From Pseudomonadota bacterium (GTDB lineage Bacteria > Pseudomonadota > Alphaproteobacteria > Acetobacterales > Acetobacteraceae): a stretch of 39,117 nt of DNA. Positions 8,453 through 17,318 of this stretch are shown piece by piece. Position 1 is the first letter of the stretch. Each line of letters begins with the position of its first letter. The notes beneath the pieces are model-generated. The model was not told where the DNA came from and searched no databases. It saw nothing but the letters and a program-made list of their open reading frames with translations. The stretch spans positions 1 to 39,117 of the forward strand of contig JAJZCG010000016.1 in NCBI GenBank assembly GCA_021846225.1. The letters are read 5' to 3'. The position numbers and the translations under genes are program-made.

Positions 8453-10203
8453 GCGGGCGGATCGATCCCCGCTTGATGGCCGAGGGGCGGCGCACGCGGG
8501 GCGCGCTTTATGCCAGCATCGGCCTGGGCGTGGCGGCGGCGCTACTGGTGATCGCGCAGGCGGTGTTGCTGGCGCGGGTGATTAGTGGTGTCGCGTTCGG
8601 GCACCAGACGCTGGGCATGGTGGCGCCGTTGCTTTGGGGGCTGGCGGGGTTGTTTGTGCTGCGCGCGGGGCTTGCCTATGCGAGCGAGGTGAGCGCCTTC
8701 AAGGCTGCCGGGGCGATCAAGACATATCTGCGCCAGGAGCTGCTGGGCCATATTCTGCGGCGCGGCCCGGTGGCGGCGGCGGGTGAGAACAGCGCCGATC
8801 TGGCCGGCACGATGATCGAGGGCGTGGAGGCGCTGGAACCGTATTTCTCGCGCTATGTGCCGCAGATGGCGCTGGTGGTGGCGGTGCCGCTGGCGATTCT
8901 GGCGCTGGTGTTTCCGGTGGACTGGATCAGTGGTTTGATCCTGCTGGTCACCGGGCCGCTGATCCCGGTGTTCATGGTGTTCATCGGCTACCGGGCGGAG
9001 GCGATCAACCAGCGGCAATGGCAGAAACTGCTGCTGATGAGTTCGCATTTTCTGGACATGCTGCAAGGCATCACGACGCTGAAACTGTTTGGCCGGGCGC
9101 GCGATGAGATAGAGATTGTGGCGCGGATCTCCGATGATTACCGCAAAACCACAATGGCGGGGGTGCGCATTGCGTTCCTTACCTCGGCGGCGCTGGAGTT
9201 TTTCGCCAGCCTGGCGATTGCGCTGGTGGCGGTGATTTTTGGCGTGCGGCTGCTGCACGGGCGGATTGATTTCTATCCGGCGTTTCTCGTGCTGTTGCTG
9301 GCGCCGGAATATTTTGTGCCGTTGCGCGGGCTCTCCACGCATTACCACGCACGCATGAGCGCGCTGGCGGCGGCGCGGCGGATTTTTGAGGTGTTGGATG
9401 CGCCCGTGCGCGCGCCAGCGGCGGCGCCGCTGCCGCCGCTGCCGGGGGGGGTTGCGATTTCATGCGAAAATCTTGAATTTTCCTATGATGGTAGGGAGAA
9501 GGTGCTCGACGGGCTGAGCTGCCTGTTTCCGGCGGGGCGGATGACCGCGGTGGTAGGGCCGAGCGGGGCAGGCAAGACCACGCTGGCGCGCGTGCTGCTG
9601 GGGTTCATTCAGCCGCAGGGGGGACATGTGCGCATTAACGGCGCGGCGGAGCTGGGTGCGGTGGCGGTGGAGGGCTGGTGGGAGAATTTGGCCTGGGTGC
9701 CGCAGAATCCACGGTTGTTTCATGGCAGTATCGCCGCCAATTTGCGCCTGGGGCGGGCGGATGCCGATGCGGATGCGCTGCGCGATGCCGCGCGCAAGGC
9801 CCGGGCGCTGGAATTCATAGAGGCGTTGCCGCAGGGGTTTGAGACTGTGATCGGCGATCTGGGGCAGGGGCTTTCCGGCGGGCAGATACAGCGTATCGCG
9901 CTGGCGCGGGCGTTTTTGAAAGATCCGAAGCTGCTGATCCTGGACGAGGCCACGGCGAATCTCGACCTGGAGAGCGAGGCGCTGGTGATGGATGCGATCA
10001 TGGATCTCGCGGTGGGGCGCACGGTGATCATGATCGCGCATCGGCTGGCCATGGCCGAGCGCGCGGACAGCGTGATGGTGTTGCAGGCCGGGCGCGTGGC
10101 CGAGTGCGGCACGCCGGCGCAGTTGCGGGCGAGCGGCGGGCTATATGCTGCGATGCGCAATGCGGGGCGCGAAGGGGTGGAGGAAATCTCATGCGCGATC
10201 TGA
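8449..10203 (+). CDS. cydD: Thiol reductant ABC exporter subunit CydD
   Basis: One half of the heterodimeric CydDC exporter, which moves cysteine/glutathione to the periplasm and is required for cytochrome bd assembly. The preferred start is ATG 8449 (584 residues, beginning MSGRIDPRLMAEG), which overlaps the leader-peptide stop; the GTG at 8434 is an in-frame alternative. An N-terminal six-helix ABC exporter domain occupies about residues 15-310. The C-terminal ATPase shows Walker A GPSGAGKTT, Q-loop VPQNPRLF, signature LSGGQIQR, Walker B LLILDEATANLD and the switch His in IMIAHRLA. The stop overlaps the start of cydC by 13 bases. The location directly upstream of cydAB supports CydD over other exporters of this class. 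Confidence 0.93.
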   Translation: MSGRIDPRLMAEGRRTRGALYASIGLGVAAALLVIAQAVLLARVISGVAFGHQTLGMVAPLLWGLAGLFVLRAGLAYASEVSAFKAAGAIKTYLRQELLGHILRRGPVAAAGENSADLAGTMIEGVEALEPYFSRYVPQMALVVAVPLAILALVFPVDWISGLILLVTGPLIPVFMVFIGYRAEAINQRQWQKLLLMSSHFLDMLQGITTLKLFGRARDEIEIVARISDDYRKTTMAGVRIAFLTSAALEFFASLAIALVAVIFGVRLLHGRIDFYPAFLVLLLAPEYFVPLRGLSTHYHARMSALAAARRIFEVLDAPVRAPAAAPLPPLPGGVAISCENLEFSYDGREKVLDGLSCLFPAGRMTAVVGPSGAGKTTLARVLLGFIQPQGGHVRINGAAELGAVAVEGWWENLAWVPQNPRLFHGSIAANLRLGRADADADALRDAARKARALEFIEALPQGFETVIGDLGQGLSGGQIQRIALARAFLKDPKLLILDEATANLDLESEALVMDAIMDLAVGRTVIMIAHRLAMAERADSVMVLQAGRVAECGTPAQLRASGGLYAAMRNAGREGVEEISCAI

Positions 10204-11876
10204 TCCGGCTGCTGCGCTTGTTTGATGGCTACCGGGGCTGGATGCTGGGCGGCGTTGCGCTGGCCTGCCTCACCGTGCTGGCGAATTTTGGCCTGATGGT
10301 GCTCTCCGGCTGGTTTCTGGCCGCCGCCGCGCTCACCGGGCTGGCAGGCTTTGCCGCGCAGAATGCGTTCAATTTTTTCAGCCCGGCCGCGGGGGTGCGG
10401 TTTTTCGCGACCGTGCGCGTGGCCTCGCGCTATGTGGAACGGCTGGTGACGCATGATGCGACCTTCCGGCTGCTCGCGCAGCTGCGTGTGTGGTTCTACA
10501 CAAAGCTGGAGCCGCTGGCCCCGGCGGTGTTGCAGGGCTACCGGGCGAGCGATCTGCTCTCGCGCATTGTCGCCGATATCGACACGCTGAACATGTTCTA
10601 CCTGCGGGTGTTTGTGCCCTTTGCCGTGGCCTGCGGGGCTGGGCTGGCGATGGTGGTATTCTTTGGCGTGTTCTCCTGGCCGGCGGCGCTGGTGCTGTTG
10701 GCGGGGCTGGCGCTGACCGGCGGCGCGCTGCCGTGGCTGACGCAAAAGCGGGGGGCGGCGGCCGGCGGTGAAATAACGTGGTTGAACGCGGATTTGCGCG
10801 CGGAAATGGTCGATGCCGTGCAGGGCATGGGTGAATTGCTGAGCTATAATGCCGCCCCTGCCTTGCAGGGCCGCGTGGCGGGGCTGAATGCGCGGTTGGC
10901 CGGGCGGCAGGCGGAGATGGCGCGCATCACCGGGCTGGGCAGCGCGGCCGCCGGGTTGCTGACGAATTTCACGCTGTTGCTGGTGGTGGCCGCGGTGATT
11001 CCGGCAGTGAGCGCCGGGCAGCTTGCCGCGCCGGAACTACCGATGCTCGCTCTGGGCACCATGGCGGCGTTCGAGGCGGTGGCGCCGTTGCCGGTGGCGT
11101 TCCAGTTTCTCGGGCAGATCCGCGCGGCGGCGGCGCGGATCTTCCAAATCGCGGATCAAAAGCCCGTGATCGTCCCGCCCGCGCATCCTTCGCCCCGGCC
11201 GGAGGGGTTTGACCTCGACCTGCGCGGGGTTTGTCTGCGCTATGCCGGGGATGCGCCTTGGGCGCTGAAGGGGCTGGATTTGCACATCAGCCAGGGCAGC
11301 CATGTCGCGATCATGGGCGCCACCGGGGCGGGCAAGACCAGCCTGATCAATCTTTTGTTGCGATTCCATGAATATCAGGCCGGGAGCGCGAAATTTGGCG
11401 GGGTGGAGCTGCGGGACTTCCACGCGGAGGATCTGGCGGGGTATTTCAGCGTGGTCTCCCAGCGCAGCTATTTGTTCCACACCACGATCCGCGACAATCT
11501 GTTGATCGCCAAGGGCGAGGCGGTGGAGAATGAGCTGTGGCGGGCGCTGGAAGTGGCGCAACTGGCCGGTTTCGTGCGGGGGCTGCCGCTGGGGCTGGAT
11601 ACCATCGTGGGTGAGGCGGGGGTTCGGCTTTCCGGCGGGCAGGCGCGCCGCGTGGCGATTGCGCGCGCCGTGCTGAAGGACACGCCCTGGCTGATTCTCG
11701 ACGAGCCGACCGAAGGGCTGGACACCCTGACCGAGCAGGCCTTGCTGCGCGACCTGGGGCCGGTGATGGCGGGAAAAACGGTGCTGTATATCACCCATCG
11801 CCGGGCCGGGCTGGCGGTTATGGATGCGGTTTACACACTTACGGGTGGTGGAGTTTTGCTGAGGCAGGCCGATTAG
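10191..11876 (+). CDS. cydC: Thiol reductant ABC exporter subunit CydC
   Basis: The second half of CydDC. The frame is open from 10104, but the expected start is ATG 10191 (MRDLIRLLRLFDGYRG), preceded by an AGGAAA ribosome site and overlapping the cydD end by 13 bases; this gives 561 residues. The membrane domain includes the CydC-like stretch LSGWFLAAAAL and FNFFSPAAGVRFFATVRVASRYVERL. The nucleotide-binding domain has GATGAGKTSLINLLLRF, the Q-loop VSQRSYLFHTT, signature LSGGQARRVAIARA, Walker B LILDEPTEGLD and ITHRRAGL. A 209-base gap then separates it from cydA. Confidence 0.93.
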   Translation: MRDLIRLLRLFDGYRGWMLGGVALACLTVLANFGLMVLSGWFLAAAALTGLAGFAAQNAFNFFSPAAGVRFFATVRVASRYVERLVTHDATFRLLAQLRVWFYTKLEPLAPAVLQGYRASDLLSRIVADIDTLNMFYLRVFVPFAVACGAGLAMVVFFGVFSWPAALVLLAGLALTGGALPWLTQKRGAAAGGEITWLNADLRAEMVDAVQGMGELLSYNAAPALQGRVAGLNARLAGRQAEMARITGLGSAAAGLLTNFTLLLVVAAVIPAVSAGQLAAPELPMLALGTMAAFEAVAPLPVAFQFLGQIRAAAARIFQIADQKPVIVPPAHPSPRPEGFDLDLRGVCLRYAGDAPWALKGLDLHISQGSHVAIMGATGAGKTSLINLLLRFHEYQAGSAKFGGVELRDFHAEDLAGYFSVVSQRSYLFHTTIRDNLLIAKGEAVENELWRALEVAQLAGFVRGLPLGLDTIVGEAGVRLSGGQARRVAIARAVLKDTPWLILDEPTEGLDTLTEQALLRDLGPVMAGKTVLYITHRRAGLAVMDAVYTLTGGGVLLRQAD

Positions 11877-11887
11877 CGGTATATGAG

Positions 11888-11905
11888 TTTTGCACTATTT
11901 TGCAC
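11888..11905. repeat. Phased direct repeat TTTTGCAC x2 in the cydA leader region
   Basis: Two perfect copies of TTTTGCAC (11888-11895 and 11898-11905) are separated by TA, so they repeat with a 10-base period and face the same side of the helix. They lie about 90 bases upstream of the FNR-type box. They could be a regulator site; no known motif is claimed. Confidence 0.4.
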
Positions 11906-11985
11906 ACGGTGTGGCGGGGCGGCCAAGAGAGTGGAATTATACTGCAATTGGCCGGATTACACGGATTTTATTATCTGAACAGGCT

Positions 11986-11999
11986 TTGATATAGATCAA
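11986..11999 (+). promoter_or_regulatory. FNR/FixK-type box upstream of cydA
   Basis: TTGATATAGATCAA is a perfect match to the TTGAT-N4-ATCAA anaerobox bound by FNR, FnrL and FixK proteins. Its centre (11992.5) lies 41.5 bases before position 12034, and a TATGGT -10-like hexamer sits at 12022-12027. This fits class II activation. It predicts induction of cydAB at low oxygen. Confidence 0.85.
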
Positions 12000-12021
12000 C
12001 TCACTCCAAACGGGCCACGGG

Positions 12022-12027
12022 TATGGT
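12022..12027 (+). promoter_or_regulatory. Putative -10 element for cydA
   Basis: TATGGT matches TATAAT at four of six positions and lies exactly where a promoter activated from the box at 11986-11999 would need it, giving a start near 12034. No convincing -35 is present, as expected for an activator-dependent promoter. Confidence 0.45.
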
Positions 12028-12085
12028 GCCCTGGTATGTTTGTTAAAATCGGAACGAATCACCAATCGTAGCAGGAGCATTTGTA

Positions 12086-13708
12086 ATGCCGCTCATAGAC
12101 CCGACGGTTGTAGACCTCTCTCGTCTGCAATTTGCCTTGACTGCCCTTTACCACTTTATTTTCGTGCCTTTGACGCTCGGCATGACCATTATCCTCGCCG
12201 CGATGGAGACCACCTACGTCATCACCGGTAAGCAGGTTTATAAGGACATGACCCAGTTCTGGGGCAAGCTGTTTGGCATCAACTTTGCCATCGGCGTTGC
12301 CACCGGCCTGACCATGGAATTTGAATTCGGCACCAATTGGTCGATGTTTTCGCATTTCGTAGGCGACGTGTTCGGCACGCCGCTGGCCATTGAAGGGCTG
12401 ATGGCCTTTTTCATGGAGTCGACCTTCATCGGGCTGATGTTCTTCGGCTGGGACCGGTTGAGCCGGCCCGCGCATCTGGCCGTGACATATCTGGTGGCGC
12501 TTGCCTCCAATCTCTCGGCATTATGGATTCTCATCGCGAACGGCTTCATGCAGGACCCGAAAGGGGCCAGCTTCAATCCGGATACGATGCGCATGCAGTT
12601 CAACAGCTTTGTGCAGCTCGTGTTCAGCCCGGATGCGCAGGCGAAATTCGTGCATACCTCGATTGCCGGTTTCGTTGCCGGGGCGATGTTCATCATGGGT
12701 ATCAGCGCTTATTATCTGCTCACCAACCGGCATAAGGAATTCGCGGCGCGCTCAATCCGCATGGCCGCGGTGTTCGGCCTGATCTCGACGCTGGCCGTGG
12801 TGACGCTGGGCGATGCGCTCGGGCGGCTGGATGATTTGCTGCAACCGACCAAGATCGCGGCGATCGAGGGGCTGTGGCATACCACGACCTCGCCTTCCGC
12901 GCCCTGGCTGGTGGCGGCGCTGCCGGATGATAAAACGCAGAGCAATGTGTTTGAAATCGGCGTTCCCTATGTGCTGACCCCGCTCATTACGCATACGTTC
13001 GACGAGTCGATTCCAGGGTTGATCGATCTCGAAGCCGCCGCGGGGCCGAAGATCCTCAACGGCATCAAGGCGATCGACGCGCTGCAGCAATACAGCACGA
13101 CGCATGACGCGGCCTCGCTTGCCACGTTCAAGCAGTATGAAAACGACATGGGCTACGGCTTTCTGGCGCAGCAGAACGCGCCCAACCAGGACCTGAATGC
13201 GATTACCCCGGCCGAGATGCCGGCGGTGGTGCAGCAGACGGAACTGGAGACGATTCCCAATGTGTTCGTCACCTTCTGGGCCTTCCGGATCATGATGTTC
13301 CTGGGCTTCTACTTCATCGCGCTGTTTGCCTTCGTGGCCTATTTCAGCCTGAAGAACCAATTGGAAAACAAACGGTTTCTGCTGAAACTTTGCATGTTCT
13401 CCATCCCGGCGCCGATTCTGGCTTCCGAATTCGGCTGGATCACGGCCGAGGCCGGGCGCCAGCCGTGGTCGGTGTATGGCTGGCTGCCGACGTTCCAGGC
13501 CGCCTCCAGTCATAATGTGGGCTACATGATCTTCTCGCTCATCGGCTTTGCGCTGCTCTACAGCCTCTTCATCGCCGCCGAGCTTTATCTGATGTTCAAA
13601 TACGCCCGCCTTGGCCCTCAATCCCATGACCATGCAGCCCCGGTTTCCGGCACGGGTGCATTGCCGATGTTCGCCAAACCCGGCTTTGCCGCCAAGTCCT
13701 GGGAATAG
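12086..13708 (+). CDS. cydA: Cytochrome bd ubiquinol oxidase subunit I
   Basis: The heme-bearing, quinol-oxidising subunit of cytochrome bd in the inner membrane. It has 540 residues and starts at ATG 12086, eight bases after AGGAG. The ligand and channel residues known from E. coli CydA are recognisable: His23 (LYHFIF), Glu103 and Glu111 in PLAIEGLMAFFMESTF, His190 (AKFVHTSIAG) and Met403 (AFRIMMF). Quinol-loop residues Lys256 and Glu261 (PTKIAAIEGLW) and the GRQPWSVYG block also match. The periplasmic Q-loop region is of the longer, E. coli-like type. Probably transcribed from the FNR-controlled promoter upstream, together with cydB and the two small genes that follow. Confidence 0.97.
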   Translation: MPLIDPTVVDLSRLQFALTALYHFIFVPLTLGMTIILAAMETTYVITGKQVYKDMTQFWGKLFGINFAIGVATGLTMEFEFGTNWSMFSHFVGDVFGTPLAIEGLMAFFMESTFIGLMFFGWDRLSRPAHLAVTYLVALASNLSALWILIANGFMQDPKGASFNPDTMRMQFNSFVQLVFSPDAQAKFVHTSIAGFVAGAMFIMGISAYYLLTNRHKEFAARSIRMAAVFGLISTLAVVTLGDALGRLDDLLQPTKIAAIEGLWHTTTSPSAPWLVAALPDDKTQSNVFEIGVPYVLTPLITHTFDESIPGLIDLEAAAGPKILNGIKAIDALQQYSTTHDAASLATFKQYENDMGYGFLAQQNAPNQDLNAITPAEMPAVVQQTELETIPNVFVTFWAFRIMMFLGFYFIALFAFVAYFSLKNQLENKRFLLKLCMFSIPAPILASEFGWITAEAGRQPWSVYGWLPTFQAASSHNVGYMIFSLIGFALLYSLFIAAELYLMFKYARLGPQSHDHAAPVSGTGALPMFAKPGFAAKSWE

Positions 13709-13723
13709 GAAGGAGACTGACAA

Positions 13724-14863
13724 ATGGAAATCTATGTTGCTCTGAAAATTATCTGGGCCGTTCTCCTGGGTGTTCTGCTGACCGGCCTGGCCGTGATGGT
13801 GGGCATGGATATGGGGGTTGGCACGCTGCTGCGCTTTGTCGGCAAAAACGATGCCGAGCGCCGCACCGCGCTCAACATCATCGGCCCGCACTGGGATGGG
13901 AATCAGGTGTGGTTCATCCTGGGTGGCGGCGCCATTTTCGCCGCCTTCCCCACGCTCTACGCCACCTCGTTCTCGGTGTTTTATGTGGTGATGATCCTGC
14001 TGCTGTTCAGCATGATCATGCGCCCCGTGGCATTTGAGTACCGCTCCAAGGTGGATGCCAAATCCTGGCGCGCCACATGGGACTGGGCCTTCCTGATCTC
14101 CGGCGCGCTGCCCATGATCATCTACGGCGCGGCTTTCGGTAATGTGCTTGAAGGTGTTGGCTTCCATTATGGCTGGACCGGCCAGTACTACCAGGACGAA
14201 TCCTTCCTCAGCTACCTGCTCAACCCTTTCGCGGTGATGTGCGGTGTGATGTCGCTCTCCTTGAGCATCTACCAGGGCGGCACCTTTTTGATGTTGCGCG
14301 GTGTTGAGCCGATCTACAGCCGGGCGCGCCTGTTCGCGAGCTGCGGCGGCCTGCTGGCGGCGGTGATTTTCGCGGTGGGCGGGGTTTGGGTCTCGCATCT
14401 CAACGGGTATGTGTTCACCGGCGTGGTGAATCCGGGCATGGAGGCGACGCCGCTTGGCGGGCCGGCTGTTGCGGTGCAGGCGGGTGCCTGGTTGAACAAC
14501 TACAACAACCACCCCATCCTCTGGCTGGCGCCGGTGCTTGGGTTCGTGGGCATGCTGGCTGGCACGCTGGCGCTGCGGCTGCACCTTAAGGTGCTGGCCT
14601 GGTGGCTTGGCGCGGTTGCCTGGGCGGGGACCATCAGCACGGTCGGGTTCGCGATGTTCCCGTTCCTGATGCCCTCTTCCACCAATCCGAGCCAGAGCCT
14701 GACAGTCTGGAATGCCACCGGCAGCGCCTATAATCTTGGCTGGATGCTGTTTTTTGCCGCGGTCTTCGTGCCGATTATTCTGTCCTACACATCATGGGCG
14801 TTTTATGTAATGCGCGGCAAGGTGAAGACCGAGACCGTCGTCAACGATCCGCATAGCTACTAG
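13724..14863 (+). CDS. cydB: Cytochrome bd ubiquinol oxidase subunit II
   Basis: The second large membrane subunit of cytochrome bd, 379 residues with about eight to nine hydrophobic helices. Family blocks are GMDMGVGTLL (near 30), IGPHWDGNQVWFILGGGAIFAAFP, MRPVAFEYRSK and, near the C-terminus, LTVWNATGSAYNLGWMLFFA. The ATG follows an AAGGAGA ribosome site and lies 15 bases after the cydA stop, so the two are co-transcribed. CydB stabilises CydA and forms part of the proton and oxygen pathways. Confidence 0.97.
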   Translation: MEIYVALKIIWAVLLGVLLTGLAVMVGMDMGVGTLLRFVGKNDAERRTALNIIGPHWDGNQVWFILGGGAIFAAFPTLYATSFSVFYVVMILLLFSMIMRPVAFEYRSKVDAKSWRATWDWAFLISGALPMIIYGAAFGNVLEGVGFHYGWTGQYYQDESFLSYLLNPFAVMCGVMSLSLSIYQGGTFLMLRGVEPIYSRARLFASCGGLLAAVIFAVGGVWVSHLNGYVFTGVVNPGMEATPLGGPAVAVQAGAWLNNYNNHPILWLAPVLGFVGMLAGTLALRLHLKVLAWWLGAVAWAGTISTVGFAMFPFLMPSSTNPSQSLTVWNATGSAYNLGWMLFFAAVFVPIILSYTSWAFYVMRGKVKTETVVNDPHSY

Positions 14864-14873
14864 GAGTTTTGAG

Positions 14874-15065
14874 ATGAAAACTTTTGCAAAATTTCTGGGC
14901 CTGGCGGTGGTGCTGCTTATCGCCATCGTGCTGGCGGTTCTCTGCGGCGACTATGGCCCCTGGTATTTCGCCTGGCTGGTCGGCACGACCATGATTATTC
15001 TCATCGCGGTGGCGGGAGGGGTTCTCTTCGAGACCCAGCTCGAAATCCAGAAGAAAGGAAGCTGA
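14874..15065 (+). CDS. cydX: CydX-family small subunit with an extra N-terminal membrane helix
   Basis: A 63-residue protein ten bases after cydB, with a TAGGAG site before its ATG. Residues 30-55 carry WYFAWLVGT followed by a hydrophobic helix and an acidic FETQLE end. This is the signature of CydX (the E. coli protein begins MWYFAWILGT), the single-helix subunit required for stable, active cytochrome bd. Here it is preceded by a separate hydrophobic helix (residues about 8-24) and a short GDYGP turn. No in-frame start exists just before the CydX part, so the protein should be a two-helix form, longer than the typical 30-40 residues. Assignment rests on motif and gene order. Confidence 0.75.
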   Translation: MKTFAKFLGLAVVLLIAIVLAVLCGDYGPWYFAWLVGTTMIILIAVAGGVLFETQLEIQKKGS

Positions 15066-15067
15066 CC

Positions 15068-15166
15068 ATGCTTGGCGATCTTGAAGGGTTGATCATTTTC
15101 ATCCCGTTTCTCTATCTGGGATTATATGGCCTCGCCTATCTCTATACGCGGAAGAAATTTCCATAG
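15068..15166 (+). CDS. 32-residue membrane peptide at the end of the cyd operon
   Basis: ATG 15068 is two bases after the cydX-like stop, preceded by the ribosome site AAAGGAAG, and the frame ends at TAG 15164-15166. The peptide begins MLGDLEGLIIFIPFLYLGL, has one hydrophobic helix (about residues 8-26) and a basic tail (TRKKFP), predicting a cytoplasmic C-terminus. The terminator follows 33 bases later, so it is the last cistron. I recognise no family. Position suggests another accessory subunit of the bd oxidase, analogous to CydX/CydY/CydH, but this is inference. Confidence 0.6.
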   Translation: MLGDLEGLIIFIPFLYLGLYGLAYLYTRKKFP

Positions 15167-15199
15167 GATAGAGTTGTTCCTTCCGCGCTGAAGGCAATG

Positions 15200-15236
15200 A
15201 CCGGCCATCCCGAGAGGGGTGGCCGGTTTTTCTTTT
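15200..15236 (+). terminator. Rho-independent terminator of the cydAB operon
   Basis: A 12-base stem (ACCGGCCATCCC pairing with GGGGTGGCCGGT, one G-T pair) with a GAGA loop is followed by TTTTTCTTTT. It is a textbook intrinsic terminator placed right after the 32-residue ORF. Confidence 0.93.
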
Positions 15237-15302
15237 GGCCTATGTTCTGGCGCGCTTGGCCGCGCGTTCCCATCTATCCTGCATAATGTGGGAGTGGCGG
15301 GC

Positions 15303-17318
15303 ATGAGGAACAGGCTGGGCGAGGCGACATCGCCCTATTTGCGGCAGCACAAGGACAACCCGGTGCATTGGCACGTCTGGGGCGCCGAGGCGCTGGAGGA
15401 GGCGCGGGCGCGCAATGTGCCGATCCTGCTCTCCGTCGGCTATGCCGCCTGCCACTGGTGCCATGTGATGGCGCATGAGAGCTTTGAGGATGAACGCGTC
15501 GCGGCGCTGATGAACGCGCATTATGTGAATATCAAGGTTGACCGCGAGGAGCGGCCGGATATCGACCAGATTTACATGAGCGCCCTGCATGCCATGGGTG
15601 AACAGGGCGGCTGGCCGCTGACCATGGTGCTCACCCCGGCCGGGGAGCCGTTCTGGGGCGGCACTTATTTCCCACCGGAGCCGCGTTTCGGCCGCCCAAG
15701 TTTCACCCAGGTGCTGGGCGCGCTGGCCAAAGCATGGGAGACGGATCGCGCGCGCATCAGCGAGACCGTCGTCGCGATGAACCGGGCGCTGGCGGCCAGC
15801 GCGGCGGCGCGCCCCGGCGCGCTTCCCGGCCCGCAAGCGCTGGATAATGTGCGCGGCTGGTTCCTGCGCGGCATGGATTGGCGGCATGGCGGCAGCGGTA
15901 GCGCGCCGAAATTCCCCAACGTGCCGATTTTCAGGTTTTTATGGCAGGAGGCTTTTCGCGCTGGGGATGCGCGGGCGGGCGAGGCGGTGACACTGCTGCT
16001 GAACGCCATCTGCCAGGGTGGAATTTATGACCATGTTGGCGGCGGCTTCGCCCGCTATGCCACGGACCAGGCCTGGCTGATCCCGCATTTCGAGAAGATG
16101 CTCTACGATAACGCGCTGATATTGGACTTATTGGCGCTGGCGCATGCGCAAACCGGCGCGGCGCTTTACGCGGCGCGCGCGCGCGAAACCGTGGCCTGGC
16201 TGCGGCGCGACATGCGCGAGGGAGGCGCGTTCGCCGCCTCGGAAGATGCCGACAGCGAGGGGGTGGAAGGCAAATTCTATGTGTGGGAGGCAGAGGAGAT
16301 AAGCGCGGTTCTGGGCGCGCAGACCGAGTTTTTCGGCGCGCATTATCCGCTGCCCGCGCATGGCAACTGGGAGGAGCGGATCATCCTGGAACGCAAGACC
16401 CCGCTGGGCGATGCCGCCACCGAGCTGGCGCTGGCCGAATGCCGGGAGAAGCTGCTGGCGCGGCGGAGCACGCGCATCCGCCCCGGCCGGGATGACAAAA
16501 TTCTGGCTGATTGGAACGCGCTGACCATCGCGGCGCTGGCGCGTGCGAGCTTCGTGTTTGGCGAGCCGGGCTGGCTGGATGAAGCGGCGCGGGTGTTTGA
16601 CTTCATCCTGGAGAAAATGGGCGGGCCGGATGGCCGCATCGCCCATGCCTACCGGGGTGGGATCATCTCCGCCGCCGGGCTGCTGGAGGACCAGGCAGCG
16701 ATGCTGCGCGCCGCGCTGGCACTGTACCAGGCCACCGGTGAGGCCGCGCGCCTGGCCCAGGGCTTGCGCATTTTGCGTGCGGCGGAGGAAAACTTCAGCG
16801 ATGGGGCAGGGGCTTTCTACATGGCGGCGCATGACGCGGCGGATGTGCCAGGGCCGCGTGGGCGCAATGTCATCGATGGTCCCACGCCTTCCGGCATCGG
16901 GCTGATGGCGGAGAATTACGCGGTTATGTTTCATCTCACGGGTGATGCAACATACCGCGCCAGGGCCGAGGCGGTGCTGGCGGCCTACGGCGGGCGGGTG
17001 GAGGCGCTGGCGGCCTCGCCGGTGCTGCTCGCGGCGCTGGATATGTTGGAGAACGCCAGCTGCGCGGTGGTGACCGGCGGCGCCGGGGAGCTGGCCAGCG
17101 CCGCCCTGGCCGCGCCCGGCCCCGCCGTGGTGGTGTTGCAGGTCGCGGCGGATGCCGTGCCGGCGCCCGATCATCCGGCATACGGCAAAACTTCGGCAGT
17201 GCCCGCCGCCTTCGTCTGCCGGGGCGGCACCTGCGCCCTGCCGGTGGCAACCCCAGGCGCGCTGATGGCATTGCTGCATCCGTTCCCGAAAACAGGAGTA
17301 TCTCATGAACCGGCGTAA
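15303..17318 (+). CDS. DUF255 thioredoxin-fold protein (YyaL/SPATA20 family)
   Basis: A protein of 671 residues from ATG 15303; the frame is open from 15219, but homologues begin at about NRLGEATSPYLRQHKDNPV, as here. The N-terminal thioredoxin-like DUF255 domain (about 1-160) has a C-H-W-C pair (Cys50, Cys53 in GYAACHWCHVMAHESF) and VDREERPDIDQIYM. The rest is an alpha/alpha-barrel-like region (GIYDHVGGGFARYATD, HFEKMLYDNA, DDKILADWN) resembling six-hairpin glycosidases/epimerases. The biochemical role of the family is not established. Its end overlaps the exported msrB gene by 14 bases, hinting at a link to thiol or methionine redox repair. No signal peptide is seen, so it is probably cytoplasmic. 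Confidence 0.9.
   Translation: MRNRLGEATSPYLRQHKDNPVHWHVWGAEALEEARARNVPILLSVGYAACHWCHVMAHESFEDERVAALMNAHYVNIKVDREERPDIDQIYMSALHAMGEQGGWPLTMVLTPAGEPFWGGTYFPPEPRFGRPSFTQVLGALAKAWETDRARISETVVAMNRALAASAAARPGALPGPQALDNVRGWFLRGMDWRHGGSGSAPKFPNVPIFRFLWQEAFRAGDARAGEAVTLLLNAICQGGIYDHVGGGFARYATDQAWLIPHFEKMLYDNALILDLLALAHAQTGAALYAARARETVAWLRRDMREGGAFAASEDADSEGVEGKFYVWEAEEISAVLGAQTEFFGAHYPLPAHGNWEERIILERKTPLGDAATELALAECREKLLARRSTRIRPGRDDKILADWNALTIAALARASFVFGEPGWLDEAARVFDFILEKMGGPDGRIAHAYRGGIISAAGLLEDQAAMLRAALALYQATGEAARLAQGLRILRAAEENFSDGAGAFYMAAHDAADVPGPRGRNVIDGPTPSGIGLMAENYAVMFHLTGDATYRARAEAVLAAYGGRVEALAASPVLLAALDMLENASCAVVTGGAGELASAALAAPGPAVVVLQVAADAVPAPDHPAYGKTSAVPAAFVCRGGTCALPVATPGALMALLHPFPKTGVSHEPA

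Noticed and set aside
12752-14584. 610-codon open frame on the minus strand
   Set aside because: Antisense to cydA and cydB, with His/Arg/Gln-rich sequence and no domain; a codon-position shadow.
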